Source of the DNA: Sclerurus mexicanus
Lineage: Eukaryota; Chordata; Aves; Passeriformes; Furnariidae
NCBI GenBank assembly: GCA_013396755.1
Contig: VWZF01000296.1
Span: forward strand, 330,005 to 394,004
DNA: 64,000 nucleotides
Direction: 5' to 3'
The notes under the pieces were generated by a model that was not told the origin of the DNA, made no database searches, and saw only the letters and a list, made by a program, of their open reading frames with translations. Below are positions 32,907 through 46,560 of the stretch, piece by piece. The translations under genes were made by a program, and so were the position numbers. How positions within the stretch are numbered: the first letter of the stretch is position 1; every line of letters starts with the position of its first letter.

Positions 32907-35900
32907 CTGTGGGAAATAGAGAGGAAAGAAGACATTAGCATCAAAAATACAGCACGTACCACACATGGGTGTTTTCAGATTCTGCTACTGTGTTCCTTGA
33001 CTTCCCAGTTTCCTATTAAAAATCAGAGCTATTGTTGGTTTTGTAGGCATGTTCAGGAAGTCTACGATCATACTGGATAATGGCAAAGGCAGTAGTTTCC
33101 AAAGAAAATGCACCATGGATACTTTTCAGGCTTGCACGTTTGTTGTTCTATGCAAAGACCAGCATTTCCCTGTAGAGTCATTTACAAAATGTTCTTCTCT
33201 CCTACAGCTTATTTCTCTCCCATACACTTTTTACAAAATATAAAAATAAAGAATATAATGTGAAACATGCTCTCAAGCTTACAATCACCAATGACTAAAC
33301 CTGTTTCTGTTGCATGAACTGTAGCTCAAAATCACATGACAGAGAAAGATTTATCAATCTGAGAACAATATAATAATTATAAATCTAATTCTTGAGATAA
33401 ATTTCACATCTGTGCCTTTTGTCAATGGAACAGATGATGCCTAAGAAGATGAATGCATTTTCTTACTCATACATTTTTCATCTGCAAAGCCATTAATTTC
33501 CCATATCACAAGATCATTAAGCGAGATAAACAGTAAATTAACACATCTATTAAACATGGGAAAGGAGGTATTTTTCTTAAATACATCATACAGTTTTTAT
33601 ATATTTGTTGGCAGAACTGCTTTTTTTGCCCTTTTTTCTACTATAAAGAACATTCTCACAACCATAAATCCCCAACACTCCAAACAGTCATGCAAAAGGA
33701 AAACATTATCCTGAAATCAAGAGACCTTATCTGTATATACACTGAAGTGCATATGCTAAAGTTTACAGCACTCCAATCAGAATCTTTCTGTATAGGTTTA
33801 GAAAACCCCCAAACTATTAAAATGCGGAAAACTCATACATAAAACCATTTAATGATCAAAGCAGGTTCCAATGGGAGCAGATTCAGATCACAGTTGCTGA
33901 TGTCTCCAAAGATGAGTTTTGTAACTTTATGATCTCTATGTAACAGCCAGAAAGCAACACTAATTAGTTTGGTGTAAGTTGAATAAAGTCAAAAGAATGG
34001 ATGGAGTTTAGTAACAAAAGCAGCTAAGAAAAACAGATGCAAAAGTAAACAAAAGTAATACTCAAAACAAGGAAAATAAAGGGAAAAAAAGGATAGAGTA
34101 TGAAAGTAATACAGAAAATACCTGCAATATGCAAAAAAGTCAAACACTAAAACTGCTCTCCCTTTGAAAAATTTTTGTGAAACAGCAGAGTGCTATTTCC
34201 AACTCTTTAATGGGTTAATGCAAAGTTCATGTGCACAATTGCCATATTACTTATTATATTCAATTATTATTTAACCCATGAGCATATCATTACTGTAGAC
34301 CTATGTAAGAAAAGAATGCACAAAATTATTGCAAGATTTACATTTAGAGTAATGGAAGAGTAGAAACTTATTTATGACATACACTGCAATTTTTAAGCCA
34401 AACAAACAGGAAGAACTTATTAAATGTGAAATTATACACAGAATCCATCTAGATTAATTCTACATTTTGAATCATGGAACTTAAGCAAATATTCCATTAG
34501 ACAAAGTTGTATTGTTTCCAACCCCCTCCAAATTTTGTCCATCTGAAGAATCATAATGAATTCTCCTCTTATCAAAGAACGGTCCAAATTCTTCTTTCTG
34601 GCTTAATATAATGCCACTGCATTTTAACCAACTTTCCTTGTATCATACCACAACAAGCCTTCCTTTATCTGATACACTTATTTTAAAAGCTTGAATAACT
34701 GTTCCTTTGCAATTCTCCAATCTAAAATTGAACCCAGGAGAAACTTGATATTCATTACACATTCATTAAAAGACACACAGATTGCATCTATTCATGATGA
34801 TATGAAGGTATCACTACAACATCTGTGGTGCAGGCTGGGGTGAAGAGACCCCATGATGTGACTTCAAAGCAATTCTGCATGCCTGAAGTTTGGGTTCTAA
34901 AGGACCACCACATCTCCTGTCACAAGAAGGAAATACATTTTGAGCACACAAATTTTAGGTATCCTTCACAGATTTGGCTACAAGGATGATTCCCTGCCCT
35001 TATTTATCATTTGCCCTTACCTGCAGAAATGGAGACTTACCTCTTTTGCCAGAATTTCCTACGTAAATAATTCCTTTTACATTAATATTCAAACTTTACA
35101 TTCTTCAGGTAAAGGTGCTGTACCTTTCATAAACCATTATCAAAGACATCTAATTCAACTTATCTTCAATTTTTGGTGGGTGTGGATTTTTAAGAACTAT
35201 TTCTGGGGAGTATGATGGCATTACTTTAAAAATCAAATCTTAAGAAAGGAGAAATCTTCCCCCCAACTGCCATTAAAAAAAATCTCTTTGCCATTTGCTC
35301 AGATGCGGCTGCAACTGTACGGAGAATTTATCTCCTATCATGCTCAAATGAAATGTTCTACTTAGAAATAAAAAATAAAAGAGATGTAGTCTACCCTATT
35401 TGTCCTACCAGGAAGGTAAGACACAACTCACTACATTAAACAACAAATTCATCCAGAGCTCTCACTGTAGGCTTTGGTTTACAGCTGTGTTTCCCACAAA
35501 GATTTTGAAATGTTATCCACTCTGTATAATCTATGAAACACAATTCCTTCCCCAAAATACTGCTATTCTAGAAGAGGCATTTTGTGGATGAAAAAAAATA
35601 AACTTCAAGGAACCTTGAAAGATGATCTAAGCTGCCAGAACACTGCAATTGGGAGGGAAGCAGGGTGGCTCTAAGGAAGTTTACAAATATTACTTACCGA
35701 ACTGTATTTAACCTTAAAACAGCCATCTTCCATATACAAAACAATCTCAGAAGTTAAAACCATTCTGCAGACAAAATTGTTTTTCCTACATCTCTGAACA
35801 TATCAAGTAACTTTCCCCTTCTATTGTCTTCATAAAACTATTCTTCTCCCATTCCAATCTGACAAGATAAACTAATTGATAAGAGGCAGCCCTGAAATAA

Positions 35901-37670
35901 TGCCTCTTTGTCTGCAGGAAAGTTGTAGCACTGAAGGAAAACTCTACAGGAACTGTAACTTGGGAAAACATAAACCTTGGTAAAGCACAGCATGCTAGCC
36001 CTCAAAATCCAAGTCTCTAAGCCTTAAATTTTGTATTGTGATCAGGTTGCACACAAAGAAGGTACTAGCAAGCCAAGCAGCAGGTAGGATGCAGGGTTTA
36101 AGAACGCTGAAAAACACAAAAAGCAACTTTTTCCAATAAGAATCAGAGCAGTGAGTACAAAGAACAGAAAATTCAGTCAGGTTTAGTAACTAAACTTCAG
36201 GGTGCACATAAAACTTGAACAGAACACAGAGTTGACATTTGTTGCCCTTTGCTTTCTTCTCTGCATCACTAACATCCCCCCTGGACTCTCCCAAATCCCC
36301 CTCCAGACAGGTTCTGCCTTACCACCTGCTCTCCATCACTGACACTTCTGCCCACTCACACCTCTCTTCCCTGTCCTGACTTCCCACTATGTCTCATTGC
36401 AGAGGAATTCCTCCTTCACCCAAGCTACAGTATCAGGCCCAACAGATAATTCCAAGTCACTTCTCCAGCTGCACTTCTCCAGAACAATCAACATTTCTGA
36501 TGAGAAGTACTCAGGATAAAACAAGCAGAAGACACTAGAGAGATAGTGCTTTGTGCTGAACTTCTTTTATAACAAAGCAAGGGTGAACAGCTGTTGAAAA
36601 ATGCAATCCAGTTGCATAAAGCTTGATTACTTTGCTCCTTAAATAGACCCAATTCTTCCCGTATCAAGCAAAAGACATTTAGGCAGAAATGAGGGGAACT
36701 GCTAGATTGAAATCAGCAAAATACAAGATACTAGTACTAGTATTGTCATTACAGCTACACTCCACAAGTTCTTGAAAACACTAAACAGAATAAAAAGTTG
36801 AAGCAGAAATGCAGCTCTTCTAGGACAGACAGTACTTCATTCAGAGCTGAAATATTATATGCAGGTTTCCTGACAGAGTAATCAAGAAATGGCAAAAATT
36901 GCTAGAGATGTGAACTGAAATGGAAGTTTATTCCTCAAAATAAGAGCTAATAGATGAGCAAATTATTGTTGGTGAAGGGTAATTGCTTTCATTTATTAAA
37001 AAAAAAAAAGTAGGGAAAGCAGACTATATTGTCAGAGATTACCACTTGCCGTGCTTTTCATGGGAAATGTGGCATCTGCTTCAATAATTTCTAATTATTT
37101 CATTTCAACATTCTCAATTAGTAATATTTACACTTCCAATGAAGACAGATTTGGACTGCAAGCTATTATGACAGTTCACCATCTTTCACAGGCTATGCTG
37201 AGTACAGCACTAGTCTACAACACACCATTTTAATTTTGGTATTGGTGTAATATATAGCAGTCCAGCTGAAGGTAAAGATTAGAATGGGATTTCTTCCATT
37301 CTAAGAGAGGCTACAAATAAATAGTTTTATTTGCTAATACAAGCACAAAGAAATTAAGTTATTGCCACATCCAGAATGCAAAGACTGGGTTTTTTGACAA
37401 TGTGATGATCTACTCAACCCCTGGTCTACTAACACCTGGGATAAACCTTTCTCAGAGGGGAAAAAGAGTTCTAGGACAGGAGCTAGTGGGGCTCATTGAC
37501 AGAGCTTTAAACGAGCTTGAAACGTGGAAGAGACAAAACTAGCCTCGCCAGCCACTGATGAGCCACAGGATGGTGTGCCAAAACTTGAAGGAGCACTCAT
37601 GGGATCCCTCAATCTGCTTCACAAGGTGTTGGCTACAAAGTACCACACCTGAAATGCTTCTACACTAATG

Positions 37671-37825
37671 TACCCAGCATGAGGAAGAAACAAGACAAGC
37701 TCAAAGCTTCGGCCCAGACCCAGAGATTTGACATCACTGGCATAAGTGATGGAGGACCATGACTGTAAGAATGATCAAAACTGAAATTGTGTGGGATCTG
37801 CTGATCCAGCTGGATCCCTACAAAT
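37671..37825 (+). repeat. Repeat unit A copy 1 (about 155 bp)
   Basis: This segment, from TACCCAGCATGAGG to CCCTACAAAT, recurs after the N at 38279 (38280-38434, offset 609). Beyond it the two copies diverge but remain related. That fits two similar CR1 haplotypes or copies joined by the assembler. Confidence 0.85.
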
Positions 37826-38125
37826 ATATGGGGCCTGATGGGATTCATCCCAGAATCCTCAAAGAGCTGGCTGATGTCATCACAAAACATCTCTCAATTA
37901 TTTTTGAGCAGTCTTGGGAATAGGCAAATATTGTCCCAATTTTCAAGAAGGGCAAATGAGGAGGACCCCAGAAACTACAGGCCTGTCAGTGCCTGGTAAA
38001 GTTATGGAGAAGATTATTCTGGGAGGTATTGAAAAACACCTGAAAGAAACACAATCATCAATCACAGCCAGCACAGCTTCATGAGAGGAAAGTCCTGCTT
38101 ATCAAACCTGATCTCCTTATATGAC

Positions 38126-38279
38126 NTACTGAACAACAACACACTCACTGATCACAGCCAGCACAGCTTCATGTGAGCCAAGTCCTGCTTATCAAACCTG
38201 ATTTCTTCTTATGACAAGGGAACCCACTCAGCTGATCAAGGATGTACGTACAGCCTGGGGAGTGAGATGCTGGAGAGCN
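38126..38279. other. N-bracketed misplaced segment
   Basis: Ns at 38126 and 38279 enclose 152 bp (38127-38278) that exactly match 38682-38833 (offset 555). The sequence right of the second N restarts at the position equivalent to 37671. The simplest reading is a short contig inserted in the wrong place within a repeat. Confidence 0.85.
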
Positions 38280-38434
38280 TACCCAGCATGAGGAAGAAAC
38301 AAGACAAGCTCAAAGCTTCGGCCCAGACCCAGAGATTTGACATCACTGGCATAAGTGATGGAGGACCATGACTGTAAGAATGATCAAAACTGAAATTGTG
38401 TGGGATCTGCTGATCCAGCTGGATCCCTACAAAT
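38280..38434 (+). repeat. Repeat unit A copy 2 (about 155 bp)
   Basis: This is the second copy of 37671-37825, starting directly after the N at 38279. It continues into a related but diverged CR1 ORF2 stretch. Confidence 0.85.
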
Positions 38435-38681
38435 CTACAGGGCCTGATGGTATTCATTCCAGAATCCTCAAAGAGCTGCTGATGTTATCACAAAACCTCT
38501 CGATGATTTTTGAGTGGTCTTGAGAATCCAGAGAGGTTCCAGCTGACAGGAAGCTAGTGAATGTTGTCCCACTTTTCAAGAAGGGCAAGAAGGAGAACCC
38601 TGGAGACTACAGGCCTATCAGTCTCTCTTCAGTACTTTGCAAAATCATGGAAAATATATGGGGCAAAAAGTATCTGCGAGA

Positions 38682-38833
38682 TACTGAACAACAACACACT
38701 CACTGATCACAGCCAGCACAGCTTCATGTGAGCCAAGTCCTGCTTATCAAACCTGATTTCTTCTTATGACAAGGGAACCCACTCAGCTGATCAAGGATGT
38801 ACGTACAGCCTGGGGAGTGAGATGCTGGAGAGC
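38682..38833 (+). repeat. Repeat unit B, probable true location (152 bp)
   Basis: This block is identical to the N-bracketed block 38127-38278. Here it is embedded in continuous sequence on both sides, so this is the likelier genuine copy. Confidence 0.8.
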
Positions 38834-40389
38834 AGTGCCATGGAAAGGGACCTGGGGGTTCTGTTTGATGGCAAGTTGAATACAAGTCAGCAGTGCCCTG
38901 GCAGCCAGGAGGGCCAACCCTGTTCTGGGAGGTGTCAGGCACAGCAGTCTCACCCAGAATATTGCGGGAAGTTTCGGGAAAGATATTAAGCTCTTAGCAT
39001 CCAAAGGAGGGCAACAAAGATGGTGAAAGGCCTTGAGGAAAAGCTGTACGAAGAGTGGTTGAGGGCACTTGGTGTGCTCAGCCTGGAGAAGAGGAGACTG
39101 AGGGGAGATCTCATTGCAGTTACAACTTCCTTGTGAGGGGAGGAGCAGGCACTGATCTCCTCCCTGTGGTGACCAGTGACAGGACCTGAGGGAATGGTCT
39201 GAAATTGTATCAGGGGAGGTTTAGGTTGGATATCAGAAAAAGATTCTTCACTCAGAGGGTGTTTGGGCACTGGAACAGGCTCCCCAAGGAAGTGGTCACA
39301 GCACCAAGCCTGACAGAGTTCAAGAAGTGTTTGGATGACACTCCCAGGCACATGGTGTGACTCCTGGGAATGGTCCTCTGCAGGGCTAAGAGCTAGACTT
39401 GATGATCCTAGTGAGTTTCTTCTAATTCAGCATATTATGTGATTCTATGCAGACATAAGAGAGACTAATAATGCAAGACCAGCCCTCGCAAAAATGCTTT
39501 AGGGATAAAAAAGGTGGTTTGAATTTCTCTGGTGTTAAAATTACAGAGTTGAAAACTACCTCAGCAGGAACATGCTATCCCTAGCAAGACTTGAGATATG
39601 GCTACATTGTTTATACAGGAAAGTTATATTTCAGTTATATTTAACTTGTTATGAAGCTAGCTAACCTATGACTTCATAATTACTATCTTAAGCAACAACA
39701 TGAAGAGTCAAGAATGCACACAGCACTTAAACACTTAAATGAAATTTAGCTTGGTTTGTTTTTGTCTGTTTGTTGCTTTTAAAGAAAAAGAAGCCTTTTG
39801 CATTAAAGAGTAGTTCAGTATTTCCAAGCTCTCAAGAATCCAGACAAGTTCTATGTGACATTAACTGGAATAAATGCAAAAACCAGCTGCCATGAAGAGA
39901 TGATGCACACTGATAAGTGCAGCAGCTCCCTTGTCAAAAGCAGCCTTTAAGATCGTATTTGATGAAGTATCTCCAGACCTAGAAACTCAAAGTAAGACAC
40001 AGCATTAATTTAACACCAGTTCATGCCTAGACTGCTTTATGGAAGAAAACAAACTGACCAAGATTATGAACTCTGAATACTGTGGAGTTAGGATTACATG
40101 GGGAGAATCAACAGGCTCCATCCAGTGCTGATCACTGCTACCCTGGTATGAGTTAAAGTTAAGAAAGACTGAAGAGTAAGGGAGCAAACATTTACCATTT
40201 TGGGACATATTTCCTAGTCTGAAGTAAGTATATACAACCACTGAGAGAAGTGTGCAAACCAACTCCAAGCAAGATATACCATGAGAAACACTCATAACTT
40301 TCATTTTGTTCTTTTAAAAACTTTCAGTACTTCACACTCATACCCATTTATTATCATCTAGCAGTATTTTCTGACATATTTGTACTAGA

Positions 40390-40520
40390 TTGTATGTCTG
40401 CATATATACTCTCCAAATCTGGTACAACCATACAGATGTGTATATAAGCATATACATATACACCTTCATATTTACATGCATAAAATACCTATATTTATAT
40501 AAAGATATGTATCCAAAATC
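40390..40520 (+). repeat. TA-rich degenerate microsatellite
   Basis: A stretch rich in ATAC/TATATA words, such as GCATATACATATACACC. This is simple AT-rich sequence; the open frames over it are meaningless. Confidence 0.6.
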
Positions 40521-43500
40521 CTATGTTTACAACATTACACACAGAGCCAATCATTCTACTTATTATATATCCCACTCTCTGCAATTAATTTTATATCAGT
40601 CTGTAAGAAACTAGGAAAAATAGGGTACTGGGATTTAAATTTTAAGTGTTACAATGTACGGATTCAGATTTTCCTCCTTTGTATTTAAGGTTCAGCCAAC
40701 TTAAGTAGGGTCAGCATTAGTCTCAATAAATGTCAAAACATAATGAACACGACACACCAAGATGAAATATGCAGCTGCTGGCAGCCCCAGTTTGGTGGTT
40801 TGCTCTAAATCTTTGCAACACTACAGCGAGCGCTTAGTTTTGGCTACTGGCGAAGTAAACATGGGCAGTAAGCTATGGGCCCTCTCTAGGTACTCAAGAA
40901 TGTGTGTCCAACTCCCTTCTCCCTACCATTAACACCAACTACCAGCATGACATTGTACCATCAGAACATCACTTTTCGTCAGTCATACAAAAGAAAAGAT
41001 CCTTTCTTCATACTCTTCTTTTTCTTCATACTTCTAAAAGAAAAAAATCTATAGAGAGAATAAAATTTAAAGTGCAATCCGTTGGATGCATGAACACCTT
41101 TCTCCATGAACTGCCTAAAGGATTCAAATGCATGCAAGACAGCAACATTGCAAAAACAGCCACCAGGGAAAAAAAAAAAAAACACACAAAAAACCGCCAC
41201 AGAATTGCAAAAATATCTGTCAAATCTCCAAGGGTCAGACCTGAGGAAGGTTGTCTTTACAAAACCTTACTCTGTAGAAGGTGTCTCAATCTCCATCACT
41301 ACAGAGTATTAAAACACAAATAAACAGATCCTTCATTACGCCTTCTCAACTGAACTTGCTAATTAGATGTGTTCGGTGTATTCAGCTTCACTGACTGTGC
41401 TCCCTTTTACTGTAAGCAAGTTCAATCCATAATTTTTCTTCTTCTCACACAGGAGAAAGATCAGTAGTTACAAGAAATCAGAATATCTTCTGCAGAATTA
41501 AAATTGTGTACTTCTGTTCTTTCATAGAACAGTCAATTCACTTTTAGCTTACATTACTAAATATTTATCATGAAAGCAACAAAAAAAGTACTATGCTAAC
41601 CACTAACTTCTTAGTTGTACAACATTCATAAAATAGCTGCACACAACTTCAGTCTGTAATACCAAGTGAGGAGGAAGGGGAGGGCAGACAAAAAGAATGC
41701 TCAGGATCATACATACAGCCCACTGCTCAACTCTGCTTAATTACACACAAAATGCAGTTTTGGCACCTTCACAGCATAGAACCCACTGAGAATGTGATGA
41801 CAGGATCATTTAAATGGTACCACTTCTTGAATTTATGTTTTGTGTTCTGAGAAGGGACATAAACCAAATGTAAGTGTAGATATCCTTCCAGAAGATTTAT
41901 AACAAGGCGATTAGGACCTGTTTTGCTTTGCAAGTCTTTCCTGCCTAAGAAGTACCTTTCTCAAAGATAACTGCATAGTTGTTTTGTCCCTTTTCCTTCT
42001 GCATTCCAAAGAAAGCTGTAGGCTCTGTCTCTCTCTGGTATGAGGAGAGATAAACAGATGTTATAGGTCAGCACAGTGGAGAGGGCCTGGGGGGGAGGCC
42101 AGAGAAGATAAAAGGCCTTGAAAAGAACAGGAGGTGTGCCTTTCTCAGGTCCAGTGCTTTGCTGCACTGTTAGAGGGTTTTTTTCCCTATTTAAGTCTAG
42201 TATTCTTGACTTTTGGAAAAAATTTTCCTAAATCTTCACTGCCTGGCATTTCGTGGGTACCTCTGTGTTATCTTACTTTACACCAAGTTATTAGCTGAAC
42301 AGCACATTTGCTATCATACTGAGATATTTAACTGAATTCCTTGAAACACAAATATTATCAAATCAAAATATGAAGGTAATTAGGAAGCTAGCACCAAAAG
42401 TAGAAGAAACATATGCTGGGCTGGCCTAAACAACTGCTAAGTATGATTATCTGTATGCTACATAATTCATGACATGCAAAAAAAGAGGCAGAAATGCCTA
42501 ACTGGAAAAAAAATAATAATCAGGACCCACTGTGATAGGTTTACAACATTTAAGAAGTGCTAAGGAAAAAAAAGTGTCATACATCACACCTATTAAGATC
42601 AAAGCATCATTAGTTTGGACACATTAACCAAAGGAAGCAGTGCCTTGACTTGCACAGTAGACAACCCTGCAGAAACCATTTGCATTAGACAGGAAATACC
42701 CTATTTACCAGAGGTAATGCCTAGCCAGGCTGCAGACAGGAGGTTCAAAAAAGAGGTCTTATTTTGCTCCTGGCTATTCCCTGCAGTTTCACATTAATCT
42801 ATACCACTTCAGATTTTCACTGCAGACTACAACCTCCTGGTGCATCTCCTGGGCTAAGAGAATGCAGCCAGACATTTCCTATCATGCTGCCGTGGCCAGG
42901 CTGGGGGCAGGATGTTTCTCATTCTGTCCCACTGCTGGTTGTTAACAGCTTGGGAGAAACCGGGAGAGCAGATGGAAGTGAGCCAGGATGTTGAATGCCA
43001 TTACCTCCAGAGCCTCTGATCCACCTCAGGCTGCTGTCTGCCAGGCTGCAGCACAGACACTGTCACAGGCAACGTTTGCCACTGACTGTCCCCAGTGTGC
43101 AAGATAGGCTGGTGCCCTATTGCTGCTGCTCACAACACAAGCAGTCAAACTCATAAGAAGAGGTAGCTGAAGGATCTCCTCACCCTTCCATCCCCAGTTG
43201 ATGGGGAATAATAGCTTGTTCCACATTCATACTGAACAGAGCAGTCAACATACTAGCAACTTTTACCCAGTCAGGCCCTTCAAAAAAACAAAAAAAAAAG
43301 CCAATAAACAAAAAATGTACTATTCCGTCCATATTTCCTTTGAACATCATCCATTCAGACTCTAGGACTAACTACAGTCAAATCTTCAGGCCATTTCAGT
43401 ACTGCAAGGGAGCCAAACACATATTCTGAGTTTTCTGTAACTCTGGTTGAGACAGAGGACAGCAGAGTTCAGAATTTAGATAAAAGCTGGGAGTGCCTCC

Positions 43501-45539
43501 AAACTACAGACTGAAGACCTGTTTATCCAGTTACCTACCATAGTGAAACCCTGTTCACCTTCTCACCAGCTTTCTCATTTTGTTTTCCTCTTACACCTAC
43601 CTCCTGTTGGGTTTCTTTGCTTCTTCCTTGTGGGTGGTTTTCCCAAGCACCACAGCACTGAGCACCACTGTTCACAACTTAACATATATCTAGGAATCAG
43701 TGGGCCAGGATAAGCCACATTTCCCAAATAGCATGAAGAGCAGCTTCTCCTGGCTAGAAGCTGTGTGCATGGTGTCAATACTCATGGAGTCTCAATGGGT
43801 TAAAATCTGCCATGCTTTGAAATTATCACGTGGCTACATGCAGTCAGTCTAGCAAGTCTGCTTCCTCAGCACATGTCTAGGAGACACCTCAGAAACAATC
43901 AATACATTTCCAGTTAGGGGAAGAAAAGAGGGAACTATTTAGTCTGCCCTGCTTCTTGCTACAGAAGATGTGCTTCATCTTCCTTTCAACCTCCTTCGTT
44001 TGTTTGCACCCGTCAAAAAAAATTTATGTTGCTGAGGCTACTTTCACATAAAAAGAATCAGAAGCTTATTAAAACAAAAAGTCTACACAGTACCCTTTAT
44101 CACATAAAATGTCTGCTTTGCACTGTGCTGCAGAGATGCACCCCAGGAGAAAAGCCACTAAAAGTCTTAGAAATATTTTTTCCTACATTATTTCAGTGTT
44201 TTCAGGACAGTTTTAAGGTGCTTTTTTTCCATTTTCCACACCTCAGCCCTCTTCCGCCCCCCAATAATCTTGAAGTAGTATAACTAATCACACCCTAAAA
44301 TTCAAAGGTAGGAAATTAAGAGCTGCTTGAATTAGATAGATTTTACACGGGTTTACTTTCTAATCCAGTAGTTCTCTTCTGGTTTAATCCTAAAATCATT
44401 TATATTTACAGCTGACTCCTTTCTCCTGTAACTAAACAGAAACAATTCATTTTTACTGAAAAGAGCAGTGAGTCCAGAGAGAACAGGACTGCTTCTTTCC
44501 TCCCTTGATAAACGTGGTAGTTTCCAATCTCTCAAAACTAAGAGCGTGCACACAGTGGATTAAGTGTTTTGTCTTTAAACCTTTAGCAAATACTACCAAA
44601 GACTTAAGGGATTAACAGGTAAAACAATGCCTGAGCAATGCACCTTACTGCAGGAAAACTACAAAGTAGATTAAACCCAGTAGGACAAGAGTCTAAATTC
44701 TTTTACTCCTACTTGCATAGGATTCTCACTTGGGCAGGGACAAAAACAAAGCAGGGAAAAGCATTTAAGGCGGACAGTCTCCAGTAGACACACTGTCCCA
44801 GTAAAAGCAAAAAGTTATTATTTAACCACTTGAGAATGAGAAGTGAGGATACACATCCACAGATGTACATGCATCACAGTGACAAAGCACAGGTTGCCTG
44901 CTGAGCATCTGACAAATGAGGGAAATGAGTTTCATCCCTTCTTTGGCATTGTTTGCTTTGGTTTATCTTTTTTCATACATACATGAGCACTATCAAAAAT
45001 TTGCAATAAATGCCTAGTTTTAAACAATGCTAAGTTTGTATCTTTTCTTTAAGGGAATCATTGCAAATAACAGGAAAAATGGTCCTGTTGATTTTCACTT
45101 ATTAGGTTTTAAAATAGGCAACAGGCAGTTTTATATAACTAAAGTGTCACTTTCTATACAAGTAATAAACATTTTGTAATTAATATTCTGTACTGTCATT
45201 TGTTTGGAGATAAGTAGTTAGTAATGCAAACGCAGTAATGCATAAGCAGTTAACAGACTGGACTTAAGGAAATAAAGAATAAAGTAAAATAAAAATATCA
45301 TTATTTAGGACAAAATATGAGTGTTTGAAAACTATGCCCTTTACTGGCTAGGAGACTGAATATGAACAATTAAGTGGAAGGCATTCAACCTGAAAACTAC
45401 GGCTGTTCCCACAAGACCTCTGGCAGCACCATCAGTGTCCCACATTTGAGCGCACACACATTAACCGTAGCTCCAAAATTCAGTTTGCAAACAAAAGACC
45501 CTGCTCTCTTTACCAAGACCCACATTCTCCTTCCCTCCC

Positions 45540-45740
45540 CATGACAGCTGACCGAAAGTTTTTTTAATTAAATCATAATTAGAGCATCGAGAAGCATTAT
45601 TTTCCCAGGGGACAGTGGGAAAAAAAAATCCATTCACTGTGCCCATTCAGCTGTTGGTGTCTGTTAAGCCTGCCACAGAGGGTATCAATTAATGCCAGCT
45701 ACGGTGGCTTTCATGAAGAGGCTGTTTGTTCTGTAGGAAC
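45540..45740. promoter_or_regulatory. Possible conserved regulatory block
   Basis: This block has higher sequence complexity than its surroundings. It has clustered homeodomain-type sites: TTTAATTAAA near 45562, CATAATTA near 45573 and TCAATTAATG near 45685. It also has CpGs that survive in an otherwise CpG-poor intron. This composition is typical of vertebrate non-coding enhancers. The evidence is compositional only, and no alignment was possible. Confidence 0.25.
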
Positions 45741-46439
45741 CAGACGTTTGCAAAGTTATGCTAAAATACAAGCAGCCAAACACTCCACAGTCATAATGTT
45801 AAGACACCACTACATATATACCTGCAGCCAGCAAGGTCACATTCCCCAGTCACATGAATTTGTAACAAATTAAAATCTGTTTCCCTTGGAGTTCCCAACC
45901 ACAGCTACATCCCTGTAATAGCAGAACAACAGTTAACTAATACAAAAAACACAAATGTCTGAGCAAGCTTTTTTCTAGGTTAAAACTGAGCTTTTGCAAC
46001 TGACATAATTGTAGTATTATTTTTTATATAACAAAGCTTTATGAGAAATTTAACTGAAAAAAAAGTGAAGTGTGCACTGGCACATATCTGACACCGTTTA
46101 CAAAACAACGTCAACATTTCCTCTCCCCACATATTTTTATTAGATATATAATACCTACACTTAAAGTGTTAGTTGTGTGTCTAAAATGGTCTAGTTACAA
46201 GAACATACTCTCCCTTCTAGGGACGATGTTACACCATAGCACAGAAGTCTTCTACTGGTTCAGTTTCCCAGATGAAAATACAAACTTGCTTTTCAACTGC
46301 AATTGTGTAGTAACAAAGCTGTGTCAGGAAAATTAAGTGACTAGCTATAGCTCAAATTATTATCCCCATTTAAAACCCAGCACGTAGATTAGGTCTGGGA
46401 GCAAACTTCAGCTCCACATGGCAGTACACCTACTGAGGA

Positions 46440-46560
46440 AGGCAATCTATTATACATGCAAATCATCACTGCTTTCCTGCAAAGTCACAGTGAGGTAATT
46501 GGAAACATCTGAATAATCTCTGGTGAAGCAATTCAAACAACTCCAGGCACAGTCATCAGT
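46440..46560. promoter_or_regulatory. Possible regulatory block with octamer
   Basis: Contains a perfect octamer ATGCAAAT (46456-46463), followed by AGTGAGGTAATTGG and evenly complex sequence. POU and homeodomain factors bind such sites. It lies 0.7 kb from the previous block. The assignment is weak and based on motif and composition only. Confidence 0.2.

Larger units (their letters stand above)
37420..39447 (+). mobile_element. CR1 LINE, deleted and mis-assembled copy
   Basis: This is a plus-strand CR1 copy. The translated landmarks are GPDGIHPRILKELADVIT near 37830-37880, FKKGK and a NYRP-like piece near 37940-37985, and a second related GPDGI...VPLFKKGKKENPGDYRPIS stretch at 38430-38625. 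LGSEMLESSAMERDLGVL follows at 38812-38865, QRRATKMVKGLE near 39010, and LSLEKRRLRGDLI near 39085. The 3' tail ends GTGATTCTATG at about 39447. The part encoding the RT core, between the CLSNLI-like and YSLGSEML-like segments, is missing, so the copy is internally deleted. Two Ns (38126, 38279) bracket a 152-bp block that is an exact copy of 38682-38833. The order of pieces here is therefore doubtful. Confidence 0.88.

Noticed and set aside
40904..41323. A 139-codon plus-strand open frame
   Set aside because: It is low-complexity and Lys-rich because of an A-rich tract, with no domain and no start or splice context.
42050..42290. An LTR-like stretch with AGATAAAAGG and 'gtgcctttctcagg'
   Set aside because: Only a TATA-like word and general composition support it. 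No polyadenylation signal at the right spacing and no clear ends were seen.
42711..43240. A locally GC-richer region with CTG/CAG words
   Set aside because: No family match, no CpG island and no splice-bounded frame. Noted only as composition.
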